Assembly (NCBI RefSeq): GCF_021284745.1
Contig: NZ_CP089925.1
Location: 1,178,001-1,242,000, forward strand
From: Lysobacter sp. KIS68-7
GTDB lineage: Bacteria; Pseudomonadota; Gammaproteobacteria; Xanthomonadales; Xanthomonadaceae
Direction of reading: 5' to 3'
DNA: 64,000 bases
The notes beneath the pieces are model-generated. The model ran no database searches and was not told the origin of the DNA. It worked only from the letters and a program-made list of their open reading frames with translations. The translations under genes were made by a program, and so were the position numbers. Shown piece after piece: positions 59,824-64,000 of this stretch. How positions within the stretch are numbered: the first letter of the stretch is position 1; each line of letters starts with the position of its first letter.

Positions 59824-59894
59824 GGGTTGGCTCGGGGGAGTGCGGTAGTTCGGACACAGTAACCCGTCATGTCCGGCAACATAGCTGCCCAAAG

Positions 59895-60251
59895 ATCAAA
59901 CGGAGCAGTTAATCGCTGCAATGTAGCGACCCAAACCTGAAATGGAGCAGTGAATCGCTGCAATGTAGCTACTCAAACCTGAAATGGAGCAGTGAAAAGC
60001 TGCAACGTAGCTATTCGAACCTGAAATGGAGCAGTGGATCGCTGCGATGTAGCTATCCAAACCTGAAATGGAGCAGTAAAAAGCTGCAACGTAGCTATTC
60101 GAAGTTGAAATGGAGCAGTGAAAAGCTGCAATGGAGCAATTCAAAGCTGCAATGGAGCAATAAAAATGCCATCGATGGGGTCCGCCACCCCAACGACGGC
60201 CAAAACAACGCCATCGACGCCCACCAGGACGTCATCGATGGCGTTGGAACA
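59895..60251 (+). repeat. 21/42-bp tandem repeat array (17 phase-locked 21-bp units)
   Basis: Units start at 59895, 59916, 59937 and so on every 21 bases. They alternate between two related forms (CTGAAATGGAGCAGTG... and CTGCAATGTAGC...), giving a 42-bp higher-order period, until 60126, where the form becomes CTGCAATGGAGCAAT. The last four units (60168-60251) diverge to x-[IN]-D-[GA] codons but keep the phase. In the plus frame heptads read L-[KQ]-[WCR]-S-[SYN]-x-x; the first unit has an in-frame TAA (59910-59912). The minus strand is also open (59896-60144). Coding status is uncertain. The segment is AT-richer than its surroundings. Confidence 0.85.
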
Positions 60252-60290
60252 AGCAATCGCGGGATCGCGCGCGTCCCGGCCCGGACGCCC

Positions 60291-60536
60291 TCAGCCGACG
60301 GCCACTGCCGGCGCCCGATCGACCGCCTCGTCGACCCAGCGCTGGTGGGCGGCATTCCACACATCGGCCTCGCCCGCGATGCCCGCCACCCGGCGCGCGC
60401 TTTCGATGCATTCCTCCCAGGTGCGATGGCTCCCGCTGCCCACGGCGACCTGGTGCATGCCGTCTTCGTAGAGGGCCCAGCGCCAACGGAGGCGGGCGTC
60501 GCGGTGGAGGATGAATTGGCGGCGGAAGTCGGACAT
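60291..60536 (-). CDS. Small DUF1508/YegP-like protein
   Basis: 81 residues from MSDFRRQFILHRDARLRWRW. FILHRDARLRWRWALYEDGMHQVAVGSG and TWEECIESARRVAG resemble a single DUF1508 (YegP) repeat: a strand pair, RW-x-L, then a helix with a spaced 'sess' pattern. The following C-terminal 20 residues are less typical. It is the first gene beyond the repeat array and runs towards it. Confidence 0.65.
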   Translation of the reverse strand: MSDFRRQFILHRDARLRWRWALYEDGMHQVAVGSGSHRTWEECIESARRVAGIAGEADVWNAAHQRWVDEAVDRAPAVAVG

Positions 60537-60619
60537 TGGGAGCCTCGTGACTAGCGGGGGGCTCTGATTGCAGCAGCGTGGCATCGATTTGGCTACGGAC
60601 TATGAGTCACATCGCTCTT

Positions 60620-60637
60620 GTGCCGAAAATTCGGCAC
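60620..60637. repeat. Perfect dyad downstream of the DUF2075 gene
   Basis: GTGCCGAA-AA-TTCGGCAC. It lies ten bases past the DUF2075 stop and could fold as a hairpin in the 3' end, though no U-tract follows on the minus strand, or act as a protein-binding site. Confidence 0.4.
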
Positions 60638-60647
60638 GCGCGGGCAG

Positions 60648-62669
60648 CTACTCGCCGCGATCAATACCTGAAAGCTCAGGAATTCCGAGCGACAGGAGCA
60701 GTTCGAATACCGCGTCATAGTGCCTTGGTGGTCGAGTCCAATCCTCGGAGTCACCCTCAGGAACAACTATCACCATGCCTTGCCTAGCACGGGTTAAGAG
60801 AACGCGATACGCATTGAGCAGATATCGACGACGCCTCTCGTCAACAACGCGCTTCCATTTGCTTCCCTGGAACTTGTGGAAGCTCCAGGCGTCGTCTTCG
60901 AATCTCAAATCACCATCCCAAACGACGCACGTCCAATCCAGTTCTAGCCCCTGAATCTGAAATTCGGTGGCCGGATCCTCAAGGAAGTACGAAGATCGAA
61001 CGTCCTCTGCGTCACTCAGAAACCAAGGCACTGGATCCGTTTTTACTCGTACATCAACGCCAAGCGGCCGAAGGCGCTGCGCACCAGACGACACCACTAT
61101 CCCGAATCGCTCGCTGCCACGCGCCTTCGACCTTAGCCATCTCTTGGCAAGTGAGAGGTCTCGTCCCAAGAACACCGGGTACTGCACAAGGATCCTTTTC
61201 AACGCGGCTCTTGCCTCGTCTAACCGCAGATCGAGGAAATCGTTGACGAAGCTAGAAACCTGATCCGCACGAAACGAGCGCACAGACGACGCTAAATGAA
61301 GAGACGGATCGTATTGGACAGTTGCGACTGACTCCAACTCGCTCAACAGCGTCGTGTCGAGGGACGATTCATTGACTAGGCATGGCGATACGTGCACATG
61401 CCAGTGTGGAAAGCGTTCTTTGATCGCAGCCAGCCACGCTCCGATTCCGGCCTCGCCCTTATTGATCTCTTGTCCCATGCCGACTAGGCAGACAATCACC
61501 GCCCATTCGTGGCGATCCATGCAGGAGATCAGAAATTCAGGCTCTGAATCCCGGAAATCCACATCGCCATGCTGCGCCTGCATGAAGACGGAAGTGGTCT
61601 TGTGATCCCAAGCGCGCTGCGCTTCGTCGAATAGCACCACGTTGTTGATCGGCGGGCGACGATCGCGGTAGTACTCATCTCTAAAGTGATGGATGTTCTG
61701 AATGAACGTCTTCACCTTTCGAGCAGCATCCCGCACGGTGAGCCTCTCGCCCAACAATTCCCGCTTCCGCACCTCATCGCGAGCTAAGGCGGCCTGAAGG
61801 ACTGCGACGAGCGGACCATTGCCCGATAGAAACACGCTGTGAGAGCGGTCGGCGCGTCCTGCCTGCCGGGTGGCGACATCTAAACCAACCAGCGTCTTGC
61901 CAGCACCCGGAACTCCAGTCACGAAGCAGATGATCTTCTTTTGAGCGAGCTCAGCCAGCCGGATAAGGTCAGAAACTCTATTGCTCGTAACGGCGAGATT
62001 CTCCGCGCCGGCATCATTGCGCGTAATTTCCGTAACGCCATGCCCCGCGTAAAGAACGCGAGCAGCCTCGACGATAGTGGGCGTCGGTTGGTACCTACCT
62101 GACTCCCACCATGAGGCTGAGATTGTCAGTCCCGACGTTTCCCCTAGACCTAGTAGGAGCGCTTCGCGGAGCGTTGAGCCCGAGCAGCCAATCGGCGGCA
62201 ATACCCCGTCCGCTACTCCCGCATGTGCCAGCCGTGCTATGCCATTCGCCTCCGTCGCCACAACGACAGGAACAATAGGAAGATCTAGGCTCGAGCTGTG
62301 GAAGTACTTAAGGTCCAGCGCGTAATCCCACACCTGGTCGACTGCGGCTCGCGAGAATCGAACTGCACCTACCTTGAATTCGATCACGAACAATGCGTGG
62401 TCTAGTACGACCACTGTGTCGATTCGCCGGCCCAAGCGGGGGACATCGAACTCAAGGTAGATAGAGCCTCGACCTGAGAACTCCACCAGCTCTCGTTGCA
62501 ATACCGATATCTGACCAACCCAAGCGCCGCGATCTAGTGGAGTGATATCTGCCCACGAGCGCACGACGAGGCCACCGAGAATCGCTTCCGGATCTGCGCG
62601 AAGAAAGTCTTCGACGGGCGCGCCATAGGCCCATCTAATTGGACGCTCAACCGCGTCTTCCCCGTACAT
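60648..62669 (-). CDS. DUF2075/Schlafen-like helicase with N-terminal nuclease-like domain
   Basis: 673 residues. The N-terminal part has a PD-(D/E)xK-like core: E73 (YLEFD), D84 (RRIDTVVV) and E97-F-K99 (FVIEFKVG). The helicase/ATPase has Walker A GVPGAGKT (252-259), LFDEAQRAW (Walker B, 347-355) and a C-terminal YRVLLTRARQGM motif, typical of DUF2075 and superfamily 1. DUF2075 proteins occur in several defence contexts. The gene is AT-richer than the chromosome around it. It lies 94 bases after the NERD gene on the same strand, probably one operon. Confidence 0.88.
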   Translation of the reverse strand: MYGEDAVERPIRWAYGAPVEDFLRADPEAILGGLVVRSWADITPLDRGAWVGQISVLQRELVEFSGRGSIYLEFDVPRLGRRIDTVVVLDHALFVIEFKVGAVRFSRAAVDQVWDYALDLKYFHSSSLDLPIVPVVVATEANGIARLAHAGVADGVLPPIGCSGSTLREALLLGLGETSGLTISASWWESGRYQPTPTIVEAARVLYAGHGVTEITRNDAGAENLAVTSNRVSDLIRLAELAQKKIICFVTGVPGAGKTLVGLDVATRQAGRADRSHSVFLSGNGPLVAVLQAALARDEVRKRELLGERLTVRDAARKVKTFIQNIHHFRDEYYRDRRPPINNVVLFDEAQRAWDHKTTSVFMQAQHGDVDFRDSEPEFLISCMDRHEWAVIVCLVGMGQEINKGEAGIGAWLAAIKERFPHWHVHVSPCLVNESSLDTTLLSELESVATVQYDPSLHLASSVRSFRADQVSSFVNDFLDLRLDEARAALKRILVQYPVFLGRDLSLAKRWLRSKARGSERFGIVVSSGAQRLRPLGVDVRVKTDPVPWFLSDAEDVRSSYFLEDPATEFQIQGLELDWTCVVWDGDLRFEDDAWSFHKFQGSKWKRVVDERRRRYLLNAYRVLLTRARQGMVIVVPEGDSEDWTRPPRHYDAVFELLLSLGIPELSGIDRGE

Positions 62670-62763
62670 GCGAGATTTCCCAGGCCCCTGCCTAGAGAAA
62701 TCTTACTCCACGATGGAACTATTCCTATTGGCTCCCTGACGCCATCGCAAGCGCACAGGCTGA

Positions 62764-63579
62764 TTACTTTTGGTCACCAGTCGGATATCGGATCAGCAAC
62801 GCCTGGGCGATAAGGCCCGCCAATTCAGTACTGATCGCGCGTTGGCCCCGCTCATCGGCCATGAACGATGCGCCCCTTCCAGAGGGATTGAAGACACGCA
62901 CGTTCTCCCTTGTGTTCCGCCCTGTGATGTCAATCCACCAGCCTGGTAGCGCTAGGGCGGGCTCAACAGGTACCGCGGTATTCAAGGTTTTCTGTAAATA
63001 GTTACGCAACCACTGAGCCTGGCGAGAGGCTTGCTCCAGTGGCGCCTTAGAAACGCAATGAGGAAATCGCAGGGATTCGCCGTCAAACTTCAACTTATGA
63101 CTATCGTTCGTCGACTTAGCTGGTTTACGAACCGACTTGGTCTCAACCATATAGACGGCACGCGGCCCAATTACCACGTGATCCAGGTTGAAGCCTTCAG
63201 CCGGAACGTCGTGAAGCACCGAGCAGCCGGAGGCGACAAGTCGGTTCAATTCTTGTGCGGTAAACAACTCAGCTTTGAGCCCTTCGCGTGCGCGCCGCCT
63301 AAGCGTTCCGTGGCGAATAATGTATGCAACTGCGCCTCCAAAAAAAGCGAGAAAATACGGACCCAGCCAAAACAGCAGAACAAGTGCTGACTGAAGGTTG
63401 TCCGTGTGATCTTCTATCCGCTTTCGTAATTGCTCGCCGGCGCCAAAGATCGCTTTTCCTTCCAGGGGAGACCGCCGCCCGTCGCGTTCTTGCCACTTCC
63501 GATGCAGCCAAAGAAAGGCAATGGCGAGAGCGGTAGGCACAAAGACGGACGCAATCACAAGAAGGGTAGAAGGCGACAT
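62764..63579 (-). CDS. NERD-domain membrane protein
   Basis: 271 residues. Two membrane segments (about 5-25 and 64-88) are followed by a nuclease-related domain: LNRLVASGCSVLHDV, then D133 in NLDHVVIGPRAVYMVETKS with E146 and K148, the D-x(n)-E-x-K signature of the restriction-endonuclease fold. The C-terminal part (WLRNYLQ, RVFNPSGRGASFM) completes the domain. NERD proteins are linked to DNA processing and are often near helicases. AT-rich codon use matches the DUF2075 gene. Confidence 0.87.
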   Translation of the reverse strand: MSPSTLLVIASVFVPTALAIAFLWLHRKWQERDGRRSPLEGKAIFGAGEQLRKRIEDHTDNLQSALVLLFWLGPYFLAFFGGAVAYIIRHGTLRRRAREGLKAELFTAQELNRLVASGCSVLHDVPAEGFNLDHVVIGPRAVYMVETKSVRKPAKSTNDSHKLKFDGESLRFPHCVSKAPLEQASRQAQWLRNYLQKTLNTAVPVEPALALPGWWIDITGRNTRENVRVFNPSGRGASFMADERGQRAISTELAGLIAQALLIRYPTGDQK

Positions 63580-63649
63580 TCTTCAAAGGCTCCGTGTTTG
63601 CGTATGACAGCAAGATTCGCAGGATTGAACACATTTACGTGAGAACCAA

Positions 63650-63672
63650 GAAAAAGTCCCGGGTGAATCCCG
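63650..63672 (-). terminator. Weak terminator-like hairpin after the last gene
   Basis: On the minus strand CGGG-ATTCA-CCCG is followed by GGACTTTTTCTT. The stem is only four pairs. It would end the transcript of the partial gene at 63724-64000 before the NERD promoter. The 63580-63723 gap otherwise holds only the NERD leader. Confidence 0.35.
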
Positions 63673-63723
63673 CTATCCTCGGCCGATGGCGTCGAAGGGC
63701 ATCGCCACCTGCGGTGGTGCGCG

Positions 63724-64000
63724 CTAGAACACTTCCCACCACGCCGGCACCGGAATGAACGGCATGTACTCCTTCCATCCGAACAGGAAGGAGAACGCCA
63801 CATGGATCGCCGGCGACGAGAGGAAGGCCAGCACCAGGTACTTCACCAACTCGCGGCCCGTGAGTCGGAACGCCAGCGGCGGCAGCACCAGCGTCGCGAG
63901 CGCCGGCACCGTGTAATAGATCCACCACGGCAGGCCGGCGTTATTGCCGTACTTGGCGAACACCATCCCACCGACGACCACGATGGAGGCCACGCCCGCG
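63724..64000 (-). CDS. Membrane protein, C-terminal part (partial)
   Basis: The frame is open to the window end; the first codons seen are not a start, so the 5' part is outside. The visible 91 residues include three or more hydrophobic segments (VASIVVVGGMVFAKY, WWIYYTVPALATLVLPPLAFRL, YLVLAFLSSPAIHVAFSFLFGW). The ending is MPFIPVPAWWEVF. No family is recognised. GC content returns to that of the chromosome core. Confidence 0.72.
   Translation of the reverse strand, partial: AGVASIVVVGGMVFAKYGNNAGLPWWIYYTVPALATLVLPPLAFRLTGRELVKYLVLAFLSSPAIHVAFSFLFGWKEYMPFIPVPAWWEVF

Noticed and set aside
59896-60144. 82-residue minus-strand repeat ORF (YIAAIHCSISG-type units)
   Set aside because: It is open only because the unit length is a multiple of three and the unit lacks stops; several frames stay open and no better evidence favours this one.
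59895-60251. Possible CRISPR array
   Set aside because: Units are contiguous 21/42-bp tandem copies with no unique spacers, and no cas operon is present; the Cas2-like gene at 50300 is an orphan.
60105-60554. 149-residue plus-strand ORF starting at TTG in the repeat array
   Set aside because: Its second half lies antisense to the DUF1508-like gene and reads as Ala/Gly/Pro shadow sequence; only the repeat part is of interest and is reported as a repeat.
62077-62325. 82-residue plus-strand ORF opposite the DUF2075 gene
   Set aside because: It lies inside the conserved helicase gene and has no ribosome-binding site or family similarity.

Overview
The window looks like a chromosomal segment of a GC-rich gammaproteobacterium, most likely Xanthomonadaceae and probably Lysobacter or a close relative. 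This rests on dense, high-GC coding with many ATGA/GTGA overlaps, on gene content (rpsU-yqeY-dnaG opposite tsaD, alaA, maeB, a homodimeric-type aceE, a glutathione-based formaldehyde pathway), and on family types I associate with Xanthomonads (three-domain glutaredoxin/rhodanese protein, QEGLA-motif protein, DUF924, DUF1761). The genus is inferred. No rRNA, transposase, integrase or CRISPR array was seen.

Layout. 1-10656 is core information processing and folate: the end of an FG-GAP repeat protein, dnaG, yqeY and rpsU (minus), then tsaD-folB-folK (plus) converging on a pteridine reductase, a MidA-type methyltransferase with a VanZ protein, then cca and slt (minus). 10723-13887 is envelope and redox: an EEP-family enzyme, two DsbA-like proteins and cytochrome c4. 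14004-19909 holds engB, gshA, a TPR lipoprotein and the frmA-frmB formaldehyde operon. 19882-24172 carries a Dph6-like ATPase, an RNA-rich intergenic stretch (20569-21052), a LuxR-type regulator, DegV, a DsbA-family isomerase and DUF1761. 24191-36903 includes a paired amidohydrolase operon, a short AMP nucleosidase, DUF924, the Grx/A-type/rhodanese fusion, a NodB deacetylase, a methyltransferase-SGNH hydrolase-alaA run, rsgA, a QEGLA/MATCAP-like putative metallopeptidase and a polytopic membrane protein. 36996-49109 is central carbon metabolism (maeB, aceE) bracketing a glycosyltransferase cluster of four related GT2 genes.

49162-60536 is an accessory zone of small, poorly known genes: three paralogous small proteins (here called the LNxYR family), two of them behind near-identical promoter-like sequences; a Cas2-like small protein; a DUF2007 protein; an AraC regulator with a serine hydrolase; a GT39 enzyme; a zincin-like secreted protein; an 11-residue-repeat protein; and a 21/42-bp minisatellite. 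60648-63579 is visibly AT-richer and encodes a NERD-domain membrane protein and a DUF2075 helicase with an N-terminal nuclease-like domain. This pair is the best candidate for an acquired defence or nucleic-acid-processing module. The window ends inside a membrane protein gene.

The strongest novelty candidates are: (i) the NERD + DUF2075 pair; (ii) the LNxYR family with its shared promoter architecture; (iii) two putative minus-strand small RNAs ending in hairpin-plus-U-tract terminators with no ORF before them (20798-20870 and 51074-51176); (iv) a structured leader in front of a tiny membrane protein (20591-20684); (v) the in-frame 21-bp repeat array at 59895-60251; and (vi) an amidohydrolase operon pairing an intact enzyme with a paralogue lacking its metal ligands.
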